From positions 1-64,000 of the forward strand of contig CAWAPE010000008.1 of assembly GCA_963783855.1 (NCBI GenBank): a stretch of 64,000 bases of DNA. Direction: 5' to 3'. Below, piece after piece: positions 50,685-60,680 of this stretch. Source of the DNA: JAKAGZ01 sp963783855 (lineage in GTDB: Bacteria; Bacteroidota; Ignavibacteria; Ignavibacteriales; Ignavibacteriaceae). The position numbers and the translations under genes are program-made. Each line of letters begins with the position of its first letter. Position 1 is the stretch's first letter. The notes beneath the pieces were generated by a model. That model did no database searches. It had not been told where the DNA came from and saw only the letters and a program-made list of their open reading frames with translations.

Positions 50685-52946
50685 ATGGAAAAGGCCTTAA
50701 AGGAAGTAGAAAAGATAAATGCACCTGTTGAAGGAATGACGTGCGCCAGTTGCGTAGCCAGAGTTGAAAAAGCAATTTCAAAACTCGATGGTGTAAAGAA
50801 TGTTTCGGTCAATTTCGCATCCGAAAAAGCATCGTTTGAATTTGATCCTGAACTAATCGACTACACTAAAATTTCACAGGTTGTTGAAGACGCCGGGTAT
50901 AAAATAAATTTCCCTGACAAAACCGGGAAAACTGATAAATCCGATAGTGAAAAAAATGCCGGCTCAAATGATTTAATTTCTGAACATGAAAAAGACCTGA
51001 AACGGAATTTCATTCTTTCTGTAATACTCGCTATTCCTGTACTGCTTCTTAGTATGGGAACAATGTGGGATGGATTCAGAGATTTTCTCCCCCTTTCCAC
51101 TGATTACCTGAACAAAATTCTTTTAATTCTTACAACACCGGTAATTTTTATTCCGGGCAAAAGATTTTTCAAAATTTTCTGGACAAATCTGAAGCATTTT
51201 TCAGCCGATATGAATTCACTTGTTGCTGTAGGAACGGGCGCAGCATATATTTTCAGCACAGTTGTTACACTTTTCCCCGATCTCGTACTGAAGCCGGGTG
51301 ATTTTCCGCATGTCTATTTCGATACTGCTGCTGTAATTATCGCACTAATTTTAATGGGCCGATGGCTTGAAGCAAAAGCAAAAACACGCACTAATACTGC
51401 CATTAAAAAGTTAATGGGTTTAAAACCTAAATCGGCAATTGTTAAAAGAAACGGTAATGAAATAGAAGTAAAACTTGAAGATCTTAAAATCGGTGATATT
51501 GTTGTTATAAAACCCGGTGGAAAAATTCCGGCTGATGGAAAAATTACTTCCGGTGCTTCTGTAATAGATGAATCGATGATTACCGGCGAAAGTATCCCTG
51601 TAGAAAAAACAAACGGCGATAATGTTGTTGGAGGAACAATAAATAAAACGGGTTCTTTTGAATTTGAAATTTCAGCAGTTGGTGATAATTCTGTGCTCGG
51701 ACAGATAATAAAAATGGTTGAAGAAGCACAGGGTTCAAAAGCACCTATTCAAAATCTGGCAGATAAAATTGCGGCCATTTTCGTCCCTGCTGTAATCGGA
51801 ATTGCTTCTATAACCTTTATAGTCTGGCTGATTATTGGAGGAGAACACTCTTTCAACCTTGCGTTAATTAATTTTGTAGCTGTCTTAATAATTGCCTGCC
51901 CCTGCGCTCTCGGGCTCGCAACTCCAACAGCTTTAATGGTTGGTACGGGCAAAGGCGCGCAATTCGGTATACTGATTAAAAACGGATCGAGCCTTGAGCT
52001 TGCCCATAAAATAACAACAGTAATATTTGATAAAACAGGAACTATCACAGAAGGCAAACCAAAAGTAACTGATGTTATTACAGGTAATATTTTAGAAAAT
52101 GAATTAATAAAAATTACAGCCTCAGCCGAGAATAAATCAGAGCACCCGCTTGCTGAATCAATAATAAATTATGCAAAAGAAAAACAGATTGAACTTTCAG
52201 AAGCTGAATCTTTTAATAGTGTTACCGGGAAAGGAATAACAGCAGTTGTAAACGGAAAATCAGTTTCTGCCGGGAATAAAAAGCTGATGGAAGATTATTC
52301 AGTTAAAACTGATGTACTGAACGGGGAGATTACCAAACTTTCAAAAGAAGGCAAAACAATAATTTTTGTATCAGTAAACGGGGAACTGAGCGGACTAATT
52401 GGAATTGAAGACCCGGTAAAGGAAAATTCAGCAGAGGTAATTAAAAGTTTACGTGATTTGAAAATAAAAACTGTTATGATTACCGGTGATAACAAAACTA
52501 CGGCAGAAAACATAGCTAAAAGAACCGGCATTGATGAATTTGAGGCAGAAGTACTTCCACAGGATAAAGCAAATGCTGTTAAAAAATACCAGAGCAATAA
52601 TGAAGTAGTTGCTATGGTAGGTGATGGAATAAATGATGCACCCGCACTCGCACAAAGTGATGTTGGAATTGCAATTGGAAGCGGAACTGATATTGCTATG
52701 GAAACCGGTTCAATTGTTCTTATGAGTGGTGATTTAAGCGGGGTGTTGAATTCAATTAAATTATCAAAACGGACAATAAAAACAATTAAGCAAAACTTGT
52801 TCTGGGCATTTATTTATAATACTATCGGGATTCCCCTTGCGGCTCTTGGAATGCTAAACCCGATGTTCGCCGCTTTTGCAATGTCATTAAGTTCAGTCTC
52901 TGTAATCAGTAATTCATTAAGACTGAAAAACTTAAAAATCAGATAA
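50685..52946 (+). CDS. copA: Copper-exporting P1B-type ATPase CopA
   Basis: The 753-residue protein exports Cu(I) across the inner membrane. It has one N-terminal HMA domain with CASC at residues 20-23 and eight predicted transmembrane helices. The actuator motif is TGESIPVEK, and the ion-binding CPC lies at 405-407 (IIACPCALGLATP). The phosphorylated Asp449 lies in DKTGT, and SEHPLAESI is the HP locus. GDGINDAPALAQSDVGIAIGSGTDIA is the hinge motif, and NTIGIPLAALGMLNPMFAAFAMSLSSVSVISNSLRLK carries the M7/M8 copper ligands. It is the last gene of the copper unit. Confidence 0.96.
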   Translation: MEKALKEVEKINAPVEGMTCASCVARVEKAISKLDGVKNVSVNFASEKASFEFDPELIDYTKISQVVEDAGYKINFPDKTGKTDKSDSEKNAGSNDLISEHEKDLKRNFILSVILAIPVLLLSMGTMWDGFRDFLPLSTDYLNKILLILTTPVIFIPGKRFFKIFWTNLKHFSADMNSLVAVGTGAAYIFSTVVTLFPDLVLKPGDFPHVYFDTAAVIIALILMGRWLEAKAKTRTNTAIKKLMGLKPKSAIVKRNGNEIEVKLEDLKIGDIVVIKPGGKIPADGKITSGASVIDESMITGESIPVEKTNGDNVVGGTINKTGSFEFEISAVGDNSVLGQIIKMVEEAQGSKAPIQNLADKIAAIFVPAVIGIASITFIVWLIIGGEHSFNLALINFVAVLIIACPCALGLATPTALMVGTGKGAQFGILIKNGSSLELAHKITTVIFDKTGTITEGKPKVTDVITGNILENELIKITASAENKSEHPLAESIINYAKEKQIELSEAESFNSVTGKGITAVVNGKSVSAGNKKLMEDYSVKTDVLNGEITKLSKEGKTIIFVSVNGELSGLIGIEDPVKENSAEVIKSLRDLKIKTVMITGDNKTTAENIAKRTGIDEFEAEVLPQDKANAVKKYQSNNEVVAMVGDGINDAPALAQSDVGIAIGSGTDIAMETGSIVLMSGDLSGVLNSIKLSKRTIKTIKQNLFWAFIYNTIGIPLAALGMLNPMFAAFAMSLSSVSVISNSLRLKNLKIR

Positions 52947-52966
52947 AAATTTTCCTGCAAAAAAGA

Positions 52967-53983
52967 TTACATCTTCGGTAGTCTTTCCAGATACGAGCTA
53001 TTGCTAAGCACAGCAAAAGTATCAATTTTTCTGAGTTCATCGAGGGTGAAACAATTCATATAGCTCATCGAACTTCTCAGACCATCGGAGATACTATCGA
53101 TTACATTTTTTACGGTACCTTTATACGCAACCATAGTTTCTTCACCTTCAATAAATTCATTCCTCATTTTTACACCGAAGGAAGCCGAACCCCTGTATTT
53201 TTTCCAGAGTTGCCCGTTATATTTAATAATTTCTCCGGGAGTTTCCCTAGTACCCGAAAGCATTCTTCCAAGCATAACAGCATCGGCACCCAGAGCAATT
53301 GCTTTGGCAACATCGCCGGGACTTTTAATTCCACCGTCCGCAATAATTTTAATTTTTAGCTTTTGTTCTTCCCTGTTGAATAAAACATTTAATAAAGAAG
53401 ATACCTGCCCGATTCCGATTCCGGTTTGAATAGAGGTTGTACATACGCTGCCACTTCCAATTCCTACTCTTACAGCATCAGCCCCGGCATCTTCAAGAGA
53501 TGAGAGCCTTTTGCCGTGAGCAATATTTCCGACAATAATTTTACAATCGAATTTTTTCTTTATATCCTCTGTCTTTCTTAATACTTCATTATTATTAGCG
53601 TTGGCTGTGTCCAGGCACACTAAATATTTTTTTTCTACTAATTTTTCAATATCGTCCATTGGTGTAGTCAGAGCAATAGAAACAGAACGTATTTTTTTGC
53701 TGTCACCATTATTATTTAAGATTTCTTTTAACGAACTATCAAACCTGTTCAATATTCCAATGCATCCGAGATCCGTAAGTGTTTTTGCCATGTCCGGGCC
53801 TGTCACTGTGTCCATAGGACTGGAAGTTACTGGCAATGCAAGGTCAAGGCCCATAAAGTTACAGCTTGTTGAAGCCTCTGTCCGGGTTTTTATTCTTGAA
53901 ACTTCAGTTGGTATAAGGCTGATGTCGTCATAAGTCAATGATTGTTGAAAATCATTGAGCGCTTTTTTAGTGTATACTTTCAT
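52967..53983 (-). CDS. IMP dehydrogenase/GMP reductase family protein
   Basis: The 338-residue TIM-barrel enzyme has LTYDDISLIPTEVSRIKTRTEAS at the N terminus and LALPVTSSPMDTVTGPDMAKTLTDLG. The cofactor and catalytic Cys loop is RVGIGSGSVCTTSIQTGIGIGQ; then come IIADGGIKSPGDVAKAIALGADAVMLGRMLSGT and YRGSASFGV. It lacks the CBS-domain pair of typical GuaB and is short, so it could be a GMP reductase (GuaC) or a CBS-less IMP dehydrogenase. The sequence alone does not settle this. It is convergent with copA, 20 bases away. Confidence 0.88.
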   Translation of the reverse strand: MKVYTKKALNDFQQSLTYDDISLIPTEVSRIKTRTEASTSCNFMGLDLALPVTSSPMDTVTGPDMAKTLTDLGCIGILNRFDSSLKEILNNNGDSKKIRSVSIALTTPMDDIEKLVEKKYLVCLDTANANNNEVLRKTEDIKKKFDCKIIVGNIAHGKRLSSLEDAGADAVRVGIGSGSVCTTSIQTGIGIGQVSSLLNVLFNREEQKLKIKIIADGGIKSPGDVAKAIALGADAVMLGRMLSGTRETPGEIIKYNGQLWKKYRGSASFGVKMRNEFIEGEETMVAYKGTVKNVIDSISDGLRSSMSYMNCFTLDELRKIDTFAVLSNSSYLERLPKM

Positions 53984-54039
53984 TTGAAATAGATTCCTCT
54001 GGTAATTTTATTATAAAGGATTGAGAAATTCTGAATTGT

Positions 54040-55890
54040 TTAAGATTTCAGTGTCGCCTCAATATCATCCAATAATTGATTCATCTTTTTAGTTGTAGCG
54101 ATAATTGGTTCCGGCGAATTCATATCAACGCCGGCTGCTTTAAGAATATTTATTGGGTAATCGCTACTCCCCGATTGCAGGAAATTCAGATATTTTTTTA
54201 CTGCCGGCTCACCTTCAGTTAAAATTTTCTCAGAAAGTGTCGCAGAGGCAGCATAACCGGTTGCATACTGATATACATAATAGTCATAGTAAAAATGAGG
54301 AATTCTCGCCCAGGTATAATATTCTTCTTCATCAAGAACCATTGCGGGACCCCAATACTTTTGATAAAGATCTTTGAACAGATTGCAAAAATCTTCCTGG
54401 GTTAAAGCCTGGCCCTTTTCTGAACCTTCGTATGCCTGCATTTCAAATTCTGCAAACATTGTCTGGCGATAAAATGTAGAGGCAATATTATTAAGATATT
54501 TTTCCAGCAGATAAAGTTTTTCTTCTTTAGAATTTGATTTTTCAATAAGGTGATCAAGAAGCAAAGCTTCATTAAAAGTTGAAGCCACCTCTGCTAAAAA
54601 GATTGAATAATTTGCATACACGTAAGGCTGGTGCTTCCCTGTATAATAGGAATGCATATTGTGTCCCATCTCGTGTGTAAGAGTAAAAACATCGTTAAGT
54701 AAGTCTGTCCAGTTTAACAGCACGTATGGATGAACGCCAAAAGTTGTTCCGGAAGAATATGCACCGCTTCTTTTTGATTGAGTTTCATAAACGTCTATCC
54801 ACCTGTTATCAAACGCAGTTTGCAATGTTTCCAGGTAATCGCTGCCCATTGGTTTTAATGAATCCAGCACAATTTTTTTTGCATCCTCATATTCATATTT
54901 TTTTTCTTTTATAGAAAACAAGGTTACATAGGTATCGTACGGATGAAGCTTATCAACTTTTAGAAGTCTTTTCTTAAGCTCTGCCCACCTGTGTAGAGGA
55001 GCCATATTTTTATTCGCCGTTTCAACCAGGTTATCGTATACAGAAAGTGGAATATTATTCTTATCTAGCGCTGCTTCCCTTGCTGAGTTATAATTTCTCG
55101 CCTTAGCGTTAAAGATATTCGCTTTCAGGTTTCCGTTAAGCAAGGCGGCAAAAGTATTAGTATAATTTTTGAAAGGTTTGTAATAATTCTTATAAGCTCT
55201 CTGCCTGTACTCGCGATTCTGGGAATACATTGCAGCATAATAGCGCCCATGAGAAATTTCAACATCTTTTCCCTGGTCGTCTTTTACAAGAGGAAATTTC
55301 AGATCTGCATTTGTAAACATTGAAAAAGCATTATATGGAGCCTGAGTAACTTCAGAAGACAAAGCAAGAATTTTTTCCTCAGCAGGAGAAAGAGTATGTT
55401 TTTTTGTTCTTAACAAATCATCAAAATAATGGCGGAATACGCCCAGTTCTTTTTTCTGATTTATGAAATCAAGTAATTTCTCTTCAGGCATCGCCAGCAT
55501 TTCCGGTCTGATGAAAGAATTTGCTGTTGAGATTTGTGCAAAAAGGTTTTTAATCCTGTCATCCATCGCCTGGAATTTAGTCACCCTCATATCGCTGTCT
55601 TTTGCAAGCATAGCGTATAAGTATAATCTTTCAAGTTTGATCCCAACTTCATCATCAAATTTTAAACAGCTATAAAGCTGATCTGCAGATTGTGATAATG
55701 TACCTGTAAATTTTTTGTATTCGGTAAGATTGTTTTGTAACCAGTCAAATTCTTTTTGCCAGGTATCCACAGATTCAAATATATCACCAAGGTTCCATTT
55801 ATAAATTTCGTCTATTTCTTCTCTGCATGGTAAGGATGATGTTTCTGCCTTTGAATATGTATTCTGACTTAGAAATTTTCGTGTAAACAT
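54040..55890 (-). CDS. pepF: Oligoendopeptidase F (M3 family)
   Basis: The 616-residue zinc metallopeptidase has the motif HEMGH at residues 406-410 (TLTHEMGHNMHSYYTG), with the third ligand Glu in the following IFLAEVASTFNEALL. N-terminal helices include the M3B-like stretch SLPCREEIDEIYKWNLGDIFES. It lacks a signal peptide and should act in the cytosol on peptides of moderate length. Length fits PepF. The start codon at 55890 is followed by a short basic leader before the conserved domain, so a slightly later start is possible. Confidence 0.93.
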   Translation of the reverse strand: MFTRKFLSQNTYSKAETSSLPCREEIDEIYKWNLGDIFESVDTWQKEFDWLQNNLTEYKKFTGTLSQSADQLYSCLKFDDEVGIKLERLYLYAMLAKDSDMRVTKFQAMDDRIKNLFAQISTANSFIRPEMLAMPEEKLLDFINQKKELGVFRHYFDDLLRTKKHTLSPAEEKILALSSEVTQAPYNAFSMFTNADLKFPLVKDDQGKDVEISHGRYYAAMYSQNREYRQRAYKNYYKPFKNYTNTFAALLNGNLKANIFNAKARNYNSAREAALDKNNIPLSVYDNLVETANKNMAPLHRWAELKKRLLKVDKLHPYDTYVTLFSIKEKKYEYEDAKKIVLDSLKPMGSDYLETLQTAFDNRWIDVYETQSKRSGAYSSGTTFGVHPYVLLNWTDLLNDVFTLTHEMGHNMHSYYTGKHQPYVYANYSIFLAEVASTFNEALLLDHLIEKSNSKEEKLYLLEKYLNNIASTFYRQTMFAEFEMQAYEGSEKGQALTQEDFCNLFKDLYQKYWGPAMVLDEEEYYTWARIPHFYYDYYVYQYATGYAASATLSEKILTEGEPAVKKYLNFLQSGSSDYPINILKAAGVDMNSPEPIIATTKKMNQLLDDIEATLKS

Positions 55891-56016
55891 AAATAGCCCA
55901 ATAGCCCCATATTTCGGTTGTTAATAAATGACTGGATAATGTTAAAAGCCGGGTTTGAAATTACAAAATATTCCTGTAAAGTTAAATATCATAATAGCGG
56001 CATTTTAGAAAAGTTC

Positions 56017-57105
56017 TTAAAACCATTTTTTCCTTTTGAAAAAAATAGTCATCCCAATAACCACAATAAGCATTATGACCATAATAAAAGGATAGCCATA
56101 ACTCCATGTCAGTTCCGGCATATTCCAGACACTTACATCTGTCCGGAAATTCATCCCGTATATTCCTACGATAAAAGTCAGGGGGATAAAAATAGTTGAA
56201 ATTATTGTAAGCACTTTTACAATCTCATTCATTTTATTGCTTGCGCTTGAGAGATAAACTTCCTGCAAACCATTTATTACTTCCCGGTAATTATCAATTG
56301 TGTCAATAATCTGCCTGATGTGATCGTACAAATCCCTTAAATAAATTTGAGTTGATTTATCGATGAAATTATATTGTTCACGTTCAAGAGCATGTAAAAT
56401 ATCGCGCAGAGGTGTTACATTTCTTTTTAATCGGATTACTTCCTTTCTTAAAGAATGAATGCTCTGAAGTGTAGATTGTTCAGGATTATCCAGCAATTCG
56501 TCTTCAATGTCTTCAATCCTTTCATCTATTTTATCCAGTACAAGAAAGTAATTATCTACAATAGTATCGATTAGCCTGTAGGCAAGGTAATCAGGACCGC
56601 TTTTCCTAATTCTCCCGTTGTTGCTTCTGATTTTGTCCCTGATAATATCAAAGACATCACCTTCTTTTTCCTGGAAAGTAATAAGAAAGTTTTTGCCAAG
56701 TATGAAACTTACCTGTTCTATATTCAGAAGATTTTCAGTTTCATTATAGTTTATCATTTTTGTAATGATAAAAATATAGTCTTCAAATTCGTCTATTTTG
56801 GTATTGTGCGAAACGTTTAAAATATCTTCCAGTACAAGCGCATGTATTTTAAATATTTTACCAATATTATCTATCAGTTCAGTATTGTGAATTCCGCAAA
56901 TATTTAACCAGGTAACATCTTTGTTTAACTTAAACTCACTTAGCTTACTTACTTCCTCTTCAGCCAGAGTTCTTTCTTCATAATTTTCCGCATCATAATC
57001 AAATACGCTGATTTTAATTTTTTCCATTTTTTTCTGACCGGTAAAAACCAGCGAACCGGGAGACATTCCTCTTTTGTGTTTTCGCTTAAATTTACGTGGT
57101 AACAT
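56017..57105 (-). CDS. corA: CorA magnesium/cobalt transporter
   Basis: The 362-residue protein has a large cytoplasmic alpha/beta N-terminal domain and a long helical stalk (DKIDERIEDIEDELLDNPEQSTLQSIHSLRKEVIRLKRNVTPLRDILHAL). Two C-terminal transmembrane helices follow. The first ends in the signature YGMNF (VGIYGMNFRTD), and the second is YGYPFIMVIMLIVVIGMTIFF before a KRKKWF tail. It forms a pentameric Mg2+ channel in the inner membrane. Length is typical for the Thermotoga-like CorA branch. Confidence 0.95.
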   Translation of the reverse strand: MLPRKFKRKHKRGMSPGSLVFTGQKKMEKIKISVFDYDAENYEERTLAEEEVSKLSEFKLNKDVTWLNICGIHNTELIDNIGKIFKIHALVLEDILNVSHNTKIDEFEDYIFIITKMINYNETENLLNIEQVSFILGKNFLITFQEKEGDVFDIIRDKIRSNNGRIRKSGPDYLAYRLIDTIVDNYFLVLDKIDERIEDIEDELLDNPEQSTLQSIHSLRKEVIRLKRNVTPLRDILHALEREQYNFIDKSTQIYLRDLYDHIRQIIDTIDNYREVINGLQEVYLSSASNKMNEIVKVLTIISTIFIPLTFIVGIYGMNFRTDVSVWNMPELTWSYGYPFIMVIMLIVVIGMTIFFKRKKWF

Positions 57106-57182
57106 AATTTGCCTATGGTTTAGGATAATAATTGAAAGATCGTGAAAAAAAATGAGAGTTTAAATAAAGATTACAGGTTTGC

Positions 57183-57617
57183 TTAAAAATTGCGAGGGGA
57201 TTTTACCATCTTAACTTTCAGATTTCCACTAAAATCATTGAAATCAAGCTGAATTTTTTCAACTACATGGTTAACAACAGACTTTTGCAACCCGTTAATA
57301 TCATTTGAAAGTAATTCATTGTACAAAGTAGAAAGATTATCAGCTATAATTCTTAAGTGAACGGATCCACTTGAATAGTCCTTAAGTTCAAGAATAATAT
57401 CAGTGTTTGTTACATCAAGAAATGTTTCATCTGTTTTACTAAATGTTATATTCTTTGCATCGATCTGAAATATATAAGCGTCCGAAGATTTTAATACCAC
57501 TGGCTCATTAATATTTCCCACAGAATTACCCGGATCAATAATTCCTTCCCTGCAGGATTCCAATGTTGCAATTAGAAAGAGAACAGATGCAATCAGAAAA
57601 ATATTTTTAATTTTCAT
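57183..57617 (-). CDS. Small predicted lipoprotein, unknown function
   Basis: The 144-residue protein has a lipoprotein signal MKIKNIFLIASVLFLIATLESC with Cys at about residue 22. The mature part is beta-rich (VVLKSSDAYIFQIDAKNITFSKTDETFLDVTNTDIILELKDYSSGSVHLRIIADNLSTLY) and ends with KLKVKMVKSPRNF-like basic residues. I recognise no family. It lies alone between corA and the M1 aminopeptidase gene. Confidence 0.7.
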   Translation of the reverse strand: MKIKNIFLIASVLFLIATLESCREGIIDPGNSVGNINEPVVLKSSDAYIFQIDAKNITFSKTDETFLDVTNTDIILELKDYSSGSVHLRIIADNLSTLYNELLSNDINGLQKSVVNHVVEKIQLDFNDFSGNLKVKMVKSPRNF

Positions 57618-57734
57618 AACGATCCAACCCCTGTATTTATCCGGTACAATTTAAACAGATAGAGGATTAACTCTTTAGCTTTTCGATGAAAATAAGAGAT
57701 AAATATATTAGTTGAAACATATTTTTTAGGGCAA

Positions 57735-60182
57735 TTATTTACCCTCAAGCCGTTTTATCGCAGAGTTTAGCGATCTTGTTACTCTGTTTCTTCTTTCGGA
57801 TTTTAATATCTCTTGTAATAAGGATAATTTTGATGTTGCTCCAAGTTTTGCAAGGCTACCGGCAGCATAATTCCTGGTCCTGAAATACGGATTTTTAAGA
57901 GCTTTTGCCAAAACATTTATTACTTCATTTCTGTGTGATACTGAGAATTCCATTGCGCAATCCAGAGCTGTAATATCAAGCAGGTGCATTCCACCGTAGC
58001 TGTATTTATACTGGCTATATTCACCGGCAAGTTTAATGGCACGTGGATCCCCTAATTTTTTCAGGCCGTCAAAAACATCTCGTCTAATTATGTTCCTATG
58101 TGAATCCATTTTAAGGGCTTTGACCAAAAATTCAAAAGCTCCTTTCATTTTTACAGCACCGATTGAGTAGGCTGCGGCACCTTTTACATAAACATTATTG
58201 TCGGATTTAAATTTATCCACCAAGAATTTGTCAACTTTTGAAGCGGGGAATATTGAAAGAGATTTTACAGCTTCTTCCCTTACCCTGGCATCAGGATCAT
58301 CGGAAGCAATGAGCAGAGGATCAAGTACTTTATCGCCGCCAATTTTTCTAAGTCCTTCCACCACCGCCTGTCTTACTCCGTAAAAATTATCCCGCTTTAT
58401 TGATCTTGCCAAATAGCTTACAGCAGTATCGCCAAATTGTGGTAGAACCTTCGCTGCAAAAATTCGTCCAACTACATCATCATCATATTGTAGTTGATAA
58501 ACCAGCTCATCAAAGTTTTTTCTGAAATGAACGCTGCATAGCGTCCACATATATTTATTAAACCTGATCATCTGCGGTTTTTCATTACAATCAAAAGCAA
58601 ACACTTCTTCTTCTTTGCTGATTGTAATTTTCTTCTGAATTACTTTTTTACCTGAAGTAATCTCCACAAGAACCGGGGCTGTAAATAATCCAACTGCCGG
58701 GAGCTGTTTCTGAACCTGCTTAACTTTTAGCAGTAATTTATTATGAACTTCATCCCAGGTATATGAAACATCATAGACAGGAAATCCGGCACCATAAATC
58801 CATTGGTTAAAAAATTCTTTCAGATTTTTCCCTGTCGCTTCTTCCATTGCTTTTCTAAAATCTTCTGTAACAACGGCTGAATGTTTGAATTTATTTACAT
58901 AATGTTTTATCCCTTTTTCAAATGCTTCATTGCCTAGATAATATCTCAATGTATTCAGGACTGCGGCACCTCTGTCGTACGCCTTACCTCCGCCGAGTTC
59001 AACCGGAACCACGCCTGTTGAATCTTTTTTAATTTTATCAAGCGGTTGTTTATTCACTTCATCGAAGTAAGCGTTATTTTCCTGAAATCTCAGGTATCTG
59101 AATTCATTTTCGCCAAATTCGTTTTCCGTCCACAAATCTGTAAAATAAGTCGCAAACCCTTCATTCAGCCAGATATGATCCCATGTTTTGCATGTAAGAA
59201 AGTCACCAAACCACTGGTGCGCAAATTCATGTGCAATTAATCCATCGGGACTATAATTTGGCTCGGCAGTTTTGTCGTGATAAATTCGTTGGTTCAAGGT
59301 TGTTGCGGTTACATTTTCCATTCCCCCGTAAAGAAAATCCTGTACGGCAGTTTGAGCATACCTGCTGTATGGATATGGGTAGATGTAATCAGAATAAAAA
59401 TTTAACATTTGCGGAGTCCGCCCGTAAAATGAATCATATTTATCAGCCCATTTGCGGGGGACATTATAATCTAAGGTAGTTCCCCTGAGTTTTTCTTTGA
59501 TTGTTACAAAATCTCCGACAATTAATGTTGTCAGGTAATTTGAATACGGCTGATCCATTTCCCAATCAAATGTTTTTGTTTTTGCTTTGGCGTTTAAAGT
59601 AACTGACTTAAGCTTACCATTTGAAATGGCAATTAAATTATCAGGTACGGTTGCAATAATTTCAGATGTAAGTTTATCATCAGGTTCATCATAAGCGGGA
59701 TACCAGTACCTGTTGTCCGTTCCTTCTCCCTGCGACCATATCTGGTAGGGAATTTCAGGATACTCTTTGGTTGGTTTGAAAAAATACAATCCTGCTTCCG
59801 GCAGTGAACTATATTCTATTGTAACGGTAACATCTTTTCCTGCATTTAATTCATCATCAAAGTTTATGAAAAGCAGTTTTTCTGTCTGTGAAAAATTAAG
59901 TTCCTTTCCATCAAATAATACTTTTGCAACTTTTGTAGTCCTTGAATGCAAAACAAGCTTTTGAAAATTATTTTCCAGAGGTGAAAAAGTAAATTCCTCT
60001 TTCCCGAAAACTTCAGACTTATCAAAGCTAAAACTCAAATCCAGTTTAACATGCTTCTGATCATAATTTCTTGTTTTAGAATTCAGGACATAATTTTGTT
60101 CACTTTGTGGGTAGATAAATACTGAAAACAGAAAAACAAAGGACAGGAATATTGATAATTCCCTGCGAATGAATTTGGACAT
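57735..60182 (-). CDS. M1 family aminopeptidase with C-terminal HEAT-like repeats
   Basis: The 815-residue protein has a signal peptide (SIFLSFVFLFSVFIYPQ), the exopeptidase motif GGMENVTA, and the zinc site HEFAH at residues 318-322 followed by WLNEGFA with the third ligand Glu. Residues about 580-815 form a HEAT-like helical repeat array (AKVLPQFGDTAVSYLARSIKRDNFYGVRQAVVEGLRKIGGDKVLDPLLIASDDPDARVREEAVKSL). It should remove N-terminal residues from peptides in the periplasm or at the cell surface. Length is typical for this branch of gluzincins. Confidence 0.93.
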   Translation of the reverse strand: MSKFIRRELSIFLSFVFLFSVFIYPQSEQNYVLNSKTRNYDQKHVKLDLSFSFDKSEVFGKEEFTFSPLENNFQKLVLHSRTTKVAKVLFDGKELNFSQTEKLLFINFDDELNAGKDVTVTIEYSSLPEAGLYFFKPTKEYPEIPYQIWSQGEGTDNRYWYPAYDEPDDKLTSEIIATVPDNLIAISNGKLKSVTLNAKAKTKTFDWEMDQPYSNYLTTLIVGDFVTIKEKLRGTTLDYNVPRKWADKYDSFYGRTPQMLNFYSDYIYPYPYSRYAQTAVQDFLYGGMENVTATTLNQRIYHDKTAEPNYSPDGLIAHEFAHQWFGDFLTCKTWDHIWLNEGFATYFTDLWTENEFGENEFRYLRFQENNAYFDEVNKQPLDKIKKDSTGVVPVELGGGKAYDRGAAVLNTLRYYLGNEAFEKGIKHYVNKFKHSAVVTEDFRKAMEEATGKNLKEFFNQWIYGAGFPVYDVSYTWDEVHNKLLLKVKQVQKQLPAVGLFTAPVLVEITSGKKVIQKKITISKEEEVFAFDCNEKPQMIRFNKYMWTLCSVHFRKNFDELVYQLQYDDDVVGRIFAAKVLPQFGDTAVSYLARSIKRDNFYGVRQAVVEGLRKIGGDKVLDPLLIASDDPDARVREEAVKSLSIFPASKVDKFLVDKFKSDNNVYVKGAAAYSIGAVKMKGAFEFLVKALKMDSHRNIIRRDVFDGLKKLGDPRAIKLAGEYSQYKYSYGGMHLLDITALDCAMEFSVSHRNEVINVLAKALKNPYFRTRNYAAGSLAKLGATSKLSLLQEILKSERRNRVTRSLNSAIKRLEGK

Positions 60183-60217
60183 AATGTTACCTCGGGGTTT
60201 GGAAGGAGAAAAGAACG

Positions 60218-60535
60218 TTACTTTATACTACAAATATTTTCCATTACTTCGCGTGATGCAGTAAATTTTCCCTGATATTTATCATTATGATCTGCCTGTA
60301 ACCTTGCTGCATCATTTTTCTGATAATCCAGGTAATTTTCAAATGTATCACAATAATATTTCATCTTGTACATAACAACAGATTCCTCAATTTCCGGAAT
60401 TAAAACCTTAAACATTTCGCAATTGGCAAAATATTTTGTGCCTAAAACTGCCGGGATATGGTTTCCTTTCATCCACTGCAGCCATTCTTCTTCTACTTCT
60501 TTTTTTATTCTTACAGATACACTATAAATAACCAT
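60218..60535 (-). CDS. DUF4286 family protein
   Basis: The 105-residue protein reads MVIYSVSVRIKKEVEEEWLQWMKGNHIPAVLGTKYFANCEMFKVL... FENYLDYQKNDAARLQADHNDKYQGKFTASREVMENI. This is the small alpha/beta-barrel-like DUF4286 pattern (WLxWMxxxHIPxVLxTxxF... LQxxHxxKYxGKFxASRxVxE). It has no signal peptide and should be cytosolic. The function of the family is unknown. Confidence 0.85.
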   Translation of the reverse strand: MVIYSVSVRIKKEVEEEWLQWMKGNHIPAVLGTKYFANCEMFKVLIPEIEESVVMYKMKYYCDTFENYLDYQKNDAARLQADHNDKYQGKFTASREVMENICSIK

Positions 60536-60680
60536 AATAATCCTTTCAAAATATTTGAACTGTAACTTAATTATTTCGGCTAAAAGAATAAATTATTTTC
60601 GTACAAAAATTGCAAAGATAAATGCAATAGGTTAAATTTGCACAAAAATCTATTATTAGTTCAAACCGGAAAGGCTCCAT